Assembly (NCBI RefSeq): GCF_003054445.1
Contig: NC_042507.1
Location: 1,488,001 to 1,552,000, forward strand
Direction of reading: 5' to 3'
Source: Pichia kudriavzevii
Lineage: Eukaryota; Ascomycota; Pichiomycetes; Pichiales; Pichiaceae
Length of the DNA stretch: 64,000 bases
The notes below the pieces were generated by a model that saw only the letters and a list, made by a program, of their open reading frames with translations, had not been told where the DNA came from and searched no databases. Positions within the stretch are counted from its first letter, which is position 1, and every line of letters begins with the position of its first letter. Of the stretch, positions 1-9,094 are shown one piece after another. The position numbers were made by a program, and so were the translations under genes.

Positions 1-3000
1 AGCGGTCTTGTAGGATGTTTTCCATCAATAAGCTGAACTCACTTTATAGAGCACTGAATTTCATTTTTGTATAACATTTGGTTATTTCCTCTCAGTCTGG
101 CACTCGCTTTTATTCATTTTCCTAATAAATAGCTAATTCTGTTTCGATCAGGACTTCTAACTGTAGTGTGTACGACATCTAATTCTAGAAAGGGTATTCT
201 CACTTCCTAGTTAAGATGTGTATCATATTCTTTTATAAAACTAAAAGCACCTAGCCTATTGAGTTTATAATACTGAAAGTCTACTGAACTAGTCATCTTT
301 GTACATTTCTTTAGACTTAGATCCAATCTTGTTGCTTTAGTTTATTTTCTATATAGTTATTCGAGTTAATCACAAGTATCTAACAAAAGGTCCATACTTA
401 CCGATTTGTGTATTAGGATTTTTCTTCTATTTCTTTGTAGGTAGTAGTGTTTCTAGGGGTAACCTTTCAAATTGGCCCTTCTGAGTCTATTCTAGTTTGA
501 AAAAAGCAAAGTTCTCACTAAATAACACATATTAATAATAGTCTTTGCTACGGAACTAATTATTTCTTGATCTAAACTATTTTTGCTCCTGAATAGAAGG
601 ACCTAGTTAATTTTTTATATTAAGACAGATGAAATCAAAGAAAGAAGTTGAATAAAGAATAGGTATATTTGTACTAAAGTTTGCTAAAAGCGATTTAGGT
701 GGAGCTTCTTTTTATTTAAAAACCTCCCATAAACTTAATAACAATAAAGGTCTTCCTGTAAACTTTTGAAAAATGTACCAGAGTATTTAAGTTAAGTCCA
801 AACCACGAGAATAGGTTAAAAGCTGCTACTTAGTTTATGTTTCATTGCCTTTTCAGTATCTCGAGACTTCTCCGCTGTCAATAATAAACAGTTGTCTAGC
901 TATTTTGTTTAGGTTGGGTAAAAACCTACGGAAAGACAATAGGAGCTTAGGCTATCTATTGATAGATCAATTATTTGTTTTAAGAACTATAGAATTAAAA
1001 ACAAGGCAGTAGTTGTAGATTTTAAAGATTATTTAGAGTAGATAGATAGTAAAGGCTGTACTGAATATCAATGAGGATTTGCAGAACCAACAAGTGGCCT
1101 GCATCAAGCTATTTAAGTGATTCTATTGGTATTTTACTAGAAAAGGAAGGCTAATCATTTTTCCAATGACGGTTCATATAATCCAAGTTTTAAATGGTTT
1201 GCATCATCATAATAGGGGTATCTAAAAGGCATAAATCGACGAAAGTGATAAAAATTACTTATTAAACGACGTATTTACATCCACGTTTTTGCTGGAAGTA
1301 CTGAATCTGCCTACTGCTAGTTTGGGGAAGACAATAATACACAAAATAAAGACGATGATGAAGATTCCAGTTTTTTTTAAAGATAAAAAAATAGATATAT
1401 ATGTATAATTGTATGAATAGTTTTAATAATAACTTATGTTGCTATTTTGATAGCAATTCATTTTACTATTGAAAAGGTTACCCAGGCAAATAATATGTTT
1501 AGCACATCAGATTCTGTACTAATAATAATATAGAGTTATGTTATAACGTCAGGCAATACTTATGTGTATAGCGAAATAGTAAATGGCAGATTGTAAACCG
1601 TATGTTTTTACTACTCAGACTCATACGACATGTCTAGAAGCCCAAGCAATGAATTAGAGGACTGTTTGGTATCAACATCCAGTCACCTTGGGTGTAATAA
1701 AACTTATTTAAAGAGATAGTAGAAGATATAATCAAAGATCATGCACAAAATATAAATGTATAAGTGAAAGTAATGTATTGACACATTTTGCTTCGGGCAC
1801 GTGCGCATTAACAGATTTTGTATAAGGTTGATAATTATAGTACCTGGTGAAGAAGCATTATTCAGAAAGGTTGTAGCCCAACTAGATGTTGAAGTGGACC
1901 TTCTAATTTCCTTAAATACAATAGAAGCAAAATAGATGCTTTACCTATTACAAACACGATGAGTATTTTCTCGTTTTGCTTTAGTCAAACAGAGCTAATT
2001 AGAAAATCCTTCGATATTTGATGCCTTGGCTGGAACCAACTCAAAAACATCTTTCTGGATTATATTTTTCTAGTAATATTAGGAAAATAAGAAACAGACA
2101 CCCAAAATAAAAATTGTTTAGATATATAATTAAAGCACTAAACATCAAACTAAGGATATCCTTACAGTCTCGATACAGCTAGTCCAGCATACGTACGCGT
2201 AAATCAGAACTAGAACCGAGCTATTTTTTAGCTCATTTAGTTATGTTTTCTTCCCTTGTTCTTTGAAACGTCAGCCTACGTATATCAATCTAGATTGATA
2301 CAAACCTGATGTTCTTTTAAATAGCGAGTTAGTTCCTTTGACTTAGTTTGTTTTTATTTGTTATTTAGTATAAGATCTTTTGATAATAGTTCAATCGGTA
2401 ATTGCAATAGGGATCTCTAAAGTAAATGTAACGCCTGTCAACACCATATATCCATTATCTACATGTGCATTTATACACGTATTAAGCACCTGCAACATGC
2501 TCAGCTAGTTTACACAGGCTATCATTGAATTGGATATTTTTGATATCGATATAGTTATTGGCCAGTCGTACAAGGTTTTGCCAAGCTTAAGTTCATTAAG
2601 ACATTTGTAAGTTAGAAATAGCCACAACTCGGTACTCTTAGCCTTTTTCGATATGTGAGAGGGCTTTTCAGGGTGTGATCCAAAAAAAAAGGAAGTGCCA
2701 GTAGATAGACGATAACATACTGATGTTAATGTTTCGATTTTAGAATAGGGAGGTTAACAAGGATCAAGTATCCGGAGTAGGAAGTTAAATTATTTATCAA
2801 CGGGTTGACAGGACTGGCATATTAAAAAAAATAAAGACCTAAAACGTAATAAGCTCGTACAGGAGTCTGCTATACGAAAAAAGAGTAGCAACTGAGGGTG
2901 ATTCCAGGTTGCGGGCGTGAAGTATATAAGACGGATAATATCCTATTATATAGAATTGATATAATTGATATAGCTCCTAATCGGGAGTGAAAGCAGCAGA

Positions 3001-3248
3001 AGGAGGAAGAGAAAAATCTATTACTACTTCTACTACGACTAACTTCTACCACGCCCATTATCTACTCGTGAGCTAATACACCTATTGCCTACTTACTAAT
3101 ACGTATATCACAATTATCATTCCTTCATACAATACTATAGATATTGATAAGATTAGTGATTATTCTTAAAAAGATTCAACCGTCAAAACATCCCAAATTA
3201 GGAAATAATTTCGACACCTTTCTCCTGGACCCTAATATTTCATCAGTT
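1..3248. other. AT-rich region without recognisable genes
   Basis: No open frame longer than about 60 codons exists on either strand over 3.2 kb, and the one short frame near 2870-3058 shows no recognisable protein. The base composition is visibly AT-rich and stop codons are dense in all frames. I see no long tandem repeat or large inverted repeat by eye. A tRNA pair lies at its right edge, a common setting for pericentromeric DNA or old LTR insertions in yeasts, but neither is demonstrated. It continues off the left edge, so its full size is unknown. Confidence 0.6.
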
Positions 3249-3320
3249 TCCGATATAGTGTAACGGCTATCACGGTCCGCTTTCACCGGGCAGACCCGGG
3301 TTCGACTCCCGGTATCGGAA
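3249..3320 (+). tRNA. tRNA-Glu (anticodon UUC)
   Basis: The cloverleaf folds well. The seven-base acceptor TCCGATA pairs with TATCGGA, followed by discriminator A. The D-arm region is GTGTAACGGCTATCAC. The anticodon stem GTCCG/CGGGC encloses loop CTTTCAC, giving anticodon TTC. The T-arm carries GGTTCGACTCCC. There is no intron. It closely resembles the S. cerevisiae tRNA-Glu(UUC) sequence as I remember it. Only a T4 run separates it from the next tRNA gene. Confidence 0.95.
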
Positions 3321-3328
3321 CATTTTAT

Positions 3329-3426
3329 GCCTGGTTAGCTCAATCGGTAGAGCGTTTGACTCTTAAGATTTCTTCTTATAAAGAAGTGCAATCAAAAGGC
3401 TGCGGGTTCGAGCCCCGCATCGGGCT
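3329..3426 (+). tRNA. tRNA-Lys (anticodon CUU) with a 25-nt intron
   Basis: Acceptor GCCTGGT pairs with ATCGGGC (two G-T pairs). The D-arm is TAGCTCAATCGGTAGAGC. The anticodon stem TTTGA/TCAAA encloses loop CTCTTAA, giving anticodon CTT for lysine. The T-arm is GCGGG-TTCGAGC-CCCGC. A 25-nt intron lies at 3366-3390, one base 3' of the anticodon, the standard place for nuclear tRNA introns. The gene starts 8 bp after tRNA-Glu, so the two may share one Pol III transcript. Confidence 0.93.
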
Positions 3427-3429
3427 TAA

Positions 3430-3435
3430 TTTTTT
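3430..3435 (+). terminator. Pol III T-run terminator after the tRNA pair
   Basis: A run of six T lies four bases after the tRNA-Lys discriminator base. It is the first T-run of six or more after tRNA-Glu; the spacer between the two tRNAs has only TTTT. Confidence 0.6.
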
Positions 3436-3586
3436 ATGTTTTTGCTTGGTTGTTACTCACAGTATAGAACAGCTCTAGGTTCATTTATTATTTTATCCTC
3501 CTTTTTTATTAATTACTCTTTTATCAAGAAAAGTTCAGTTAAGAAGCACTTTATAGAAGAACTTGCTTAAGGGTGCAAGGAAAGAA

Positions 3587-4057
3587 ATGCTGTCAATGAG
3601 TGATCTGCCAGATGAAGATATTCTAAGTTTGTATATGTCTTATAATAATGCCAAGGAAAAGGAAGGGGAGATTTTGGAACTCATTCGAAATCGAGTCAGA
3701 TTAAGGAGTAGCATTGACCATCTTGTGAAGGTGTTACGGGCAGATGGTAATGTTAGACGAAGTGTTATGAAGATATTTGAAAAACCTCTATGGAGAAGAC
3801 TGAACGATAGTAAAATTAGAAAAAAAGATAAGAAGATAGGCGACAAGATTTCCAATGAAATCACACGCTTAGATCGAAAATATGCAAAACTAAGTCTGAA
3901 GTATGACTTATTGAAGGCTGAACATTCAGTTTTGGAGAATGAACTGGCAAAGCTACAGACGAATTATGAAGGGCTTTCCAGCGACACATACACACCACAG
4001 GGTGGTAAAGTAATTGGTAGAAAGATTCAATTCAAAAAGTTGAGCAGAAAGAGGTAA
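3587..4057 (+). CDS. small coiled-coil protein of unknown function
   Basis: I do not recognise this 156-residue protein. The frame opens upstream at a TTG, so I chose the first ATG; a second ATG follows three codons later. The sequence is highly charged and predicted to be mostly helical, with a basic stretch (KIRKKDKK) around residues 75-85 and a heptad-like coiled coil around 90-130 (ISNEITRLDRKYAKLSLKYD then LLKAEHSVLENELAKLQ). The tail is basic and ends in LSRKR. Size and composition would suit a subunit of a chromatin, kinetochore or RNA-binding complex, but nothing in the sequence decides this. It converges with DYN2, the two stops 69 bp apart. Confidence 0.6.
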   Translation: MLSMSDLPDEDILSLYMSYNNAKEKEGEILELIRNRVRLRSSIDHLVKVLRADGNVRRSVMKIFEKPLWRRLNDSKIRKKDKKIGDKISNEITRLDRKYAKLSLKYDLLKAEHSVLENELAKLQTNYEGLSSDTYTPQGGKVIGRKIQFKKLSRKR

Positions 4058-4126
4058 GTCTGTTATTCAATGTTTATAGTATGTATATGTACACAATATA
4101 AAAGAAGAAAATCCTTTTGTATTCAC

Positions 4127-4399
4127 TTAAGCTGTTTTGAAGCATAGTATTGCATAGTTTTCAATGTACAGATAGATGAAACCTTTTGGTTCATGAGAAA
4201 TGCTTGAACAAAATGATTTGCCTACTATAACATGCCAAGGAGAACCCAACTCCTCGTCCAACTTGGTTTTTATCGCAGTGGCTAATTGACTTGGCTGTGT
4301 TTTATGTTCATTATACAGGGATGATAAAATATCGACAATGTGTGTTTTTGTCTCGTCGTCTAAATCTGTGGATTTGACATTGATGTTTTCCGATGACAT
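4127..4399 (-). CDS. DYN2: dynein light chain LC8 (Dyn2)
   Basis: This 90-residue protein is LC8-type dynein light chain, a homodimeric hub that binds dynein intermediate chain and, in yeast, nuclear pore components. The family core is clear: an N-terminal helical region (KTHIVDILSSLYNEH), then WHVIVGKSF at residues 55-63, SHEPKGFIYLYI and the final strand YAILCFKTA. Length fits the family (about 85-92). No intron is needed to give the whole domain, whereas S. cerevisiae DYN2 is intron-containing. It starts at the only upstream ATG and its promoter carries a GTCACGTG site about 130 bp upstream. Confidence 0.92.
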   Translation of the reverse strand: MSSENINVKSTDLDDETKTHIVDILSSLYNEHKTQPSQLATAIKTKLDEELGSPWHVIVGKSFCSSISHEPKGFIYLYIENYAILCFKTA

Positions 4400-4530
4400 A
4401 ATCTTGGCTGAGGGAAGTTGAGGTCTGAAGGTTTACAATTTAAAGGTGATTGTGTTTGGTATGATATTCAATGTGCTCGATTTCATTTCATCTCCTGCCA
4501 CGTCTTATAGAAATTGAGGAAAAAAAAGAA

Positions 4531-4538
4531 GTCACGTG
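4531..4538. promoter_or_regulatory. Cbf1-type E-box GTCACGTG upstream of DYN2
   Basis: Exact GTCACGTG, the RTCACRTG consensus bound by Cbf1 in yeasts, about 130 bp upstream of the DYN2 start. The same octamer recurs in two other intergenic regions of this window (7091 and 31366). Binding is inferred. Confidence 0.4.
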
Positions 4539-4638
4539 CCGAAGAAGAAATTTACAGTGAAACACAGTAGATCGTTAAGAAATTCTTAGATATATACATA
4601 TATACAGTGTTAAAGGACAGAATGTAAGTAACAACGCT

Positions 4639-5289
4639 CTAAGATAGTTGTTGTTGTTGTTGTTGTTGTTGTTCATTCATCTCAGGTTGTTGTTGTTGTT
4701 GTTGTTTTTGCTTGAAATTCAACAAACCTTTTTCTCTGATTTCATCCAAAATGACAAATTTCTCTCTTCTTCCAAACCTTTCCATATCTTGGTGATTAAT
4801 TTCTGGGTTCCATTGTTTAGGATCACCTCTCCACCAAAGGCCATCCCAATAAATAGTAGTGTCAGAAGCCAATTTGAATTCATCCAACACAGTGGCCAAA
4901 TCCGCAGTTGCTTCCATTGTATAAGTTGGTCTATATTGTCCAGAACACCAAATTCTATTGTATTCGTTTAGTTTCCTCATACTTTGAGCTTCTTTCTTTT
5001 TTGAAACTTCTCTCATATATCTAAGTTCAACTAACCCATGGTAAGCTCTGACTGCATCTTCATAACTAGCAAATTCGGCTACAGCCAATGGGCGCCAGAT
5101 ATCATGACGTGGATGAGGTTTCCTATTTTCCCAGTTTGGGCGGAAGAATTGCTGCTTTATTTGGTATTTTGTAACATGAGGCATTTGAGAATATACAATT
5201 TGGCCAGATTGGATGTTTCTAAAAAGATAAACCTGTGGCGCAAAATCATTGGATCTAAGCCAAAAGGCATTTCTAAACTTGGTTGCCAT
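4639..5289 (-). CDS. MHR1: mitochondrial ribosomal protein mL67 / Mhr1
   Basis: This 216-residue protein matches Mhr1, a mitochondrial large-subunit ribosomal protein (mL67) also implicated in mtDNA recombination and transcription. Family hallmarks in order are PQVYLFRNIQSGQIVYSQ near residue 20, FFRPNWENRKPHPRHDIWRP around 48-67, a central segment ending LRYMREVSKKKE and then WCSGQYRPTY around residue 114. The S. cerevisiae protein has the same blocks in the same order. Unusual here is the C-terminal tail from about residue 194, which is mostly glutamine in two runs separated by PEMNE, encoded by a CAA-rich microsatellite. The start ATG is the first in frame. Confidence 0.9.
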   Translation of the reverse strand: MATKFRNAFWLRSNDFAPQVYLFRNIQSGQIVYSQMPHVTKYQIKQQFFRPNWENRKPHPRHDIWRPLAVAEFASYEDAVRAYHGLVELRYMREVSKKKEAQSMRKLNEYNRIWCSGQYRPTYTMEATADLATVLDEFKLASDTTIYWDGLWWRGDPKQWNPEINHQDMERFGRREKFVILDEIREKGLLNFKQKQQQQQQPEMNEQQQQQQQQLS

Positions 5290-5696
5290 GGTCTCGTGTT
5301 ATTTGGTATAAAGACAGCTAGAGGTAATGAGTCTTAAACAACCGTAAAGTTGTTTGATCATTTTCAGAGATTGACTTTTTTCCTCCATTTCATTTGGGCG
5401 ATTCAGAATATGGCGAAAAAGAAAAAATAGAAGAAAATGAGAAAATGAAAAATATAAAAAAAAATGCAAATTAGCATGTGCAATTCTACGACGCGTCGAG
5501 GTTTTTGACAGAGAAATCAATGATTTGGTTATTAAAGTAACTGATATGGATACCTTGATAATAGCTAGCACAGTATATTTAGATAAACATGGGTTTGATT
5601 ATAAGACCTTTTACGAGAAGAGAAAATAAAGATAAAGATAAAGATAAAAATAAAAATAAAGTATGATTGGAGAAGATGACACATTATAGTTAGGGT
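5290..5696. other. intergenic region between MHR1 and SUR2, with a CGACGCGTCG palindrome
   Basis: Promoter of MHR1 and terminator of SUR2. A perfect 10-bp palindrome CGACGCGTCG lies at 5489-5498, about 200 bp upstream of MHR1; its core ACGCGT equals the MluI cell-cycle box. Near 5625-5660 there is a purine-rich AAAGAT/AAAAAT simple repeat. A 90-codon minus-strand frame here (5299-5571) lacks any recognisable domain and lies in the promoter, so I do not call it. Confidence 0.5.
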
Positions 5697-6680
5697 TTAC
5701 TCTTTCTTATTTCTTTCCTTTCTTTCCTTTAAGAACTGTCTGTACTTAGCAACGGTGATTTCCTGCTGCTTGTTTTTGTAGTTATCAATATCATGATAGG
5801 TTGTGTTGAACCATCTGTCCCAAACAACAAAGAAAGGTTGGGAGAAGTTATATTTGATTCCAAACATTTGATGATGGATGTCATGATAAATGGAGTTGTT
5901 TGGGAAAACATACTGGAAGAGATCCCAAGGTAATTGGTAGCCACAATGATCATCGACGGTTTTTAAGGTTGAGAAGGTGTAAAGGAAAATGGTTTCTCTT
6001 GGAGATAGCCCCAAAGAGATTGCAGCCAAACCGGTACCGCAAGTATCGAGTAAGAAGCCTTCCACTGGGTTATTGAACAATGCGCCAAATGCATAAGGGA
6101 CATAGAGTTGATGGTGACGAGCATGGAAATGTCTATAAAGCCATTTATTTTCATGCATTGTTTTATGTAGGAAGAATTGCCATGTATCGATAATGACGAA
6201 TGCAACCACGATTTTAGCTAGCGAGGAAAAGTACCAGTAACCAGCATAAATTAGTACCGTTGGAATAAATCCGGGAAGCGATTGCCTGATTTGCCAAAGA
6301 TAAGCGTTTTCGTAACCGGTTGTGAAGATAGGGTCGAATTTAGCAACGTAGTAACCAGTTAAAGATTGAATAAAATGTTGAAATAACACATCCCTTAGAA
6401 CGACGGCCTGGGTGACTCTATTTTTGGAGAGTTGTTCTTCGGAAGGATGGATTCTGTATTTTTCAAGTAGTTTGTATTCATCAACAATATGAAAGAAAAT
6501 GGAATAAGTCCAATATGCAATAACTGGAGCAGCCAATGCGACATATGAGTCTCTATAACCTGGAATTAGATCAGGTTTGACGGTGATGTGAGAGAAAGGC
6601 TTGATTGGTGAATCAATAGCCTCAAGATCGGAGGTTGGAAAAACCGCTCCGAGGAGAGATTGTACGAGAGAGCTGGACAT
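5697..6680 (-). CDS. SUR2: sphinganine C4-hydroxylase (Sur2)
   Basis: This 327-residue ER membrane protein belongs to the fatty acid hydroxylase/sterol desaturase family and matches Sur2, which hydroxylates the C4 position of long-chain bases to make phytosphingosine. The di-iron histidine boxes are all present: HKTMH at 172-176, HARHH at 186-190, DDH at 243-245 and HDIHH at 266-270. Hydrophobic segments lie around residues 45-65, 140-170 and 210-240. The block VPYAFGALFNNPVEGFLLDT around 194-213 is nearly identical to the S. cerevisiae protein. The C-terminus is lysine-rich and ends KERKERNKKE, fitting an ER-retention tail. Length is a little under the S. cerevisiae protein's (about 349). 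Confidence 0.95.
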   Translation of the reverse strand: MSSSLVQSLLGAVFPTSDLEAIDSPIKPFSHITVKPDLIPGYRDSYVALAAPVIAYWTYSIFFHIVDEYKLLEKYRIHPSEEQLSKNRVTQAVVLRDVLFQHFIQSLTGYYVAKFDPIFTTGYENAYLWQIRQSLPGFIPTVLIYAGYWYFSSLAKIVVAFVIIDTWQFFLHKTMHENKWLYRHFHARHHQLYVPYAFGALFNNPVEGFLLDTCGTGLAAISLGLSPRETIFLYTFSTLKTVDDHCGYQLPWDLFQYVFPNNSIYHDIHHQMFGIKYNFSQPFFVVWDRWFNTTYHDIDNYKNKQQEITVAKYRQFLKERKERNKKE

Positions 6681-7812
6681 TACTACCGAGAAGGGGAGGA
6701 GGATGGGAAGAACACTTGTTTGATATCAAGGGATCAGAGGTGTTGAGATTGTAGTGGAATGGATTGGTGGGGAACGACCTGTTCAAATAGAATGTTTGTG
6801 GATGATCAAACTGAAGGAAACAACATAAAATAATGTCTGCTAAAGAATTTGTATGTATGGTGTGAAAAATGCCCTGATGGCGTCCGTGTCTGAGAAGCCA
6901 TGAGAGAAAAACAAAACGCAAAGGAAAACAAAACGAATACGAAAACTAAAACAGAAACGGAAAGGAAAAAGAAACTAAAACCACAAAAAAAAAAAAAAAA
7001 AAAAAAACAGTTTCCTTCTTTAGATTAAATTTACTTTTCCATCAAAAGCCGACGGGACGGAAAAACAACAAAACAACAAACAAAAGCAAAGTCACGTGAT
7101 CGGAGGTGGGTTTTTGTTCCCCTTTCTGTCATCTATAGTTGACGTGTCAGTAGAGGCTCATTTAAAATGAAAAGCTTATCAAAAGGGAAGGAGAAAAAAA
7201 AAAAAAAAAGAACTAGTTCAATTTGTTGCCCCTTTTTAATATCCTCTTGTTTGTTTTATTTACATCCCCACTTCACAGTTGAGGATCTATAAAGGGAGGA
7301 TAGTATCCACATTCTTAAGAAGAGGTGCTCATCCGGTGCTGTGTATCTATTTCTCTTCCTCGTATACTTACATCTCGCTGTAACGTAATACAAATATCAA
7401 TACGATGCACCAAACCAATCGACGCGTCGATACTCATAATTCTCATATGATTTACAGGATTTTTTAGTTTTGTTTTATTTTAATTTATTTTAATTTATTT
7501 TCTTCCTTTCTTAAACTCTTTGGCTGTTGAATGTAGCTGCGGATTTTCATTAATGAGAAATTTCAGTTGTTCAACATCCAAAAACTGGTCTTGTCTTGTC
7601 TTGTCTTGTCTGGTAAATTCTATTTCAACATAATCTAGTCTTTTCCATTTTGGGTTTCTTTCCCCTTCACCTATCAAATAAAGAAAAGTCAAGGTTTGAT
7701 TAGGATCATTACTATCTTACCTTTCTCATCTCTACTGTCTGTCCCCCCCGCTATTCCTATACCATATCAACCACACACACACGTTGTCTTGCATATTTAA
7801 TTTGATCATATA
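6681..7812. other. 1.1-kb divergent intergenic region between SUR2 and the 7813 gene
   Basis: A shared upstream region for two diverging genes. It holds a poly-A run of more than 20 near 6980-7005, an exact GTCACGTG at 7091-7098, a second A-run near 7195-7210, a perfect 12-bp palindrome TCGACGCGTCGA at 7419-7430, and a TTGTC pentanucleotide repeat near 7590-7613. The 65-codon minus frame at 7495-7692 is built partly from that repeat and is not called. No RNA gene is evident. Confidence 0.5.
7419..7430. promoter_or_regulatory. TCGACGCGTCGA palindrome
   Basis: A perfect 12-bp palindrome with an ACGCGT core, about 385 bp upstream of the 7813 gene. Ten of the twelve bases recur exactly upstream of MHR1 at 5489-5498. 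A cell-cycle-box or other zinc-cluster site is possible; not shown. Confidence 0.35.
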
Positions 7813-8721
7813 ATGCAGAAATCAGGTCCTACATCTCTATATGCTTTTAAGCAACAACTGGATGCATTTATTAAGTTCCATTCGTTGTCATCTCAATGGA
7901 GACCTCTGGTTTATCGTCCTCGTAATGCCGACCAATTAACTTCAATGAATGCCGTTGATAAATTCAATAGACCTTTAACCCCACAAAAGTATCCAGGTAC
8001 TCCATCTCAGGCTAAATTTGAGAAATTTGTTAAGTTATTGGTTGACCCGGAAGAAGTGCGTCTACTTAGAAGTTCCTTTAAAGATCTTTTTAAATTGAGA
8101 TTGTCTAATAAGGGTAAAAAGGATATCAAATATATCAAACCTTCAATGATCAACATGTTTCTGTATAAATCATTTGCCCTTAATTACAAGCTTTACTCTG
8201 AGAATTTGTTATTTTTAAATCAAGTTTGTGAGGAAGATTCTGTTTGGAGTGTGAAAAATACCGAAGCTGTTGCATTCTTAACTTCAATGTTACTTAAATA
8301 TAATCCTCAATTGGTTACTTATGATCAATTCAATAAGAAACTCCAATATTACATCAAAAGGGCAAATTTGGATCCATCAAAATCAATTTTATTTAATGCA
8401 TCTTCATTAATTGCATCTATTTATTCGGGTAAAATAGACAATAATGCTCTTGATAATTTGGATAAATTAACTAGCGAGAGAGTCTATAAAGTTAGAGAAG
8501 GTGCTCCATATCTAGAATACGACCATGCTTATTCTATATTGACTGCATTGAAGGAAGCTGCCAATGTTGCACAAGATGAGAAATTGAATAATATTCTTGA
8601 AAGATGGAATGGATTTCTCAATGATGTAGCTCAAATTAAAGATATTGAGAGTGCCTATGAAGGTATAGTGGCAAACCCACCTTTATTGGAAGCTGAACAA
8701 CAAGAAGAGGCTTCCTCGTAG
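7813..8721 (+). CDS. protein of unknown function, possibly mitochondrial
   Basis: A clean 302-codon frame starting at an ATG with a typical A-rich codon bias like its neighbours. I do not recognise the family. The N-terminus (MQKSGPTSLYAFKQQLDAF) has basic and aromatic residues before a conserved-looking block WRPLVYRPRNADQL around residues 33-46. The rest is predicted to be helical, with repeated short helices (VEFLL-like and NNILERWNGFL) reminiscent of helical-repeat RNA-binding or assembly factors. The tail is acidic and glutamine-rich (EAEQQEEASS). No membrane segment or catalytic motif is seen. A mitochondrial role is a guess from the N-terminus only. Confidence 0.7.
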   Translation: MQKSGPTSLYAFKQQLDAFIKFHSLSSQWRPLVYRPRNADQLTSMNAVDKFNRPLTPQKYPGTPSQAKFEKFVKLLVDPEEVRLLRSSFKDLFKLRLSNKGKKDIKYIKPSMINMFLYKSFALNYKLYSENLLFLNQVCEEDSVWSVKNTEAVAFLTSMLLKYNPQLVTYDQFNKKLQYYIKRANLDPSKSILFNASSLIASIYSGKIDNNALDNLDKLTSERVYKVREGAPYLEYDHAYSILTALKEAANVAQDEKLNNILERWNGFLNDVAQIKDIESAYEGIVANPPLLEAEQQEEASS

Positions 8722-9094
8722 TGTGGTTGCATGTATTCAACCTGTATATAGCTCAAGAAAACATAAACTTTTCTGTTTAACGTGTGAAGGTTTCCGAATA
8801 TATAATCAAGTATTTAACAATAATTGCAATTTTATATTTGTAATTTTATATTTTCGTTTCAGTGTCGGGTCGTCAAAGGGTATCTTTTTTTTTTTTTTTA
8901 AATTTTTTTTTTAACTCATTCTCTGCGACTGATGTAGTAAGTTAAATCAGGATTTTTTACATTTCATTTCAACGTTTGTTATTCTCTCAAGTTGTGAATC
9001 TGTTTAAAATCTCCTTCTATTTATTTGTTATTTTTGGACTTTTTATTTAGGGAAACCTGTATAAGAGAGAGAGAGAGATTACTCGGAACAAGCA
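8722..9094. other. intergenic region upstream of CDC50
   Basis: Contains T-rich tracts near 8886-8912 that suit a 3' end for the upstream gene and a nucleosome-poor promoter for CDC50, and a GA dinucleotide repeat at about 9067-9078 just before the CDC50 ATG. Nothing else recognised. Confidence 0.4.

Noticed and set aside
2870-3058. Possible solo LTR or small gene left of the tRNA pair
   Set aside because: A TATA-like TATATAA and purine-rich tract are suggestive of an LTR remnant, but I found no TG...CA ends, target-site duplication or second copy in the window, so it is not called.
5299-5571. 90-codon minus frame upstream of MHR1
   Set aside because: Hydrophobic Phe/Leu-rich reading of an A-rich promoter; no ATG context or similarity to support it.
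7495-7692. 65-codon minus frame
   Set aside because: Contains a DKTRQDKTRQD repeat from the TTGTC microsatellite; not protein-like elsewhere.
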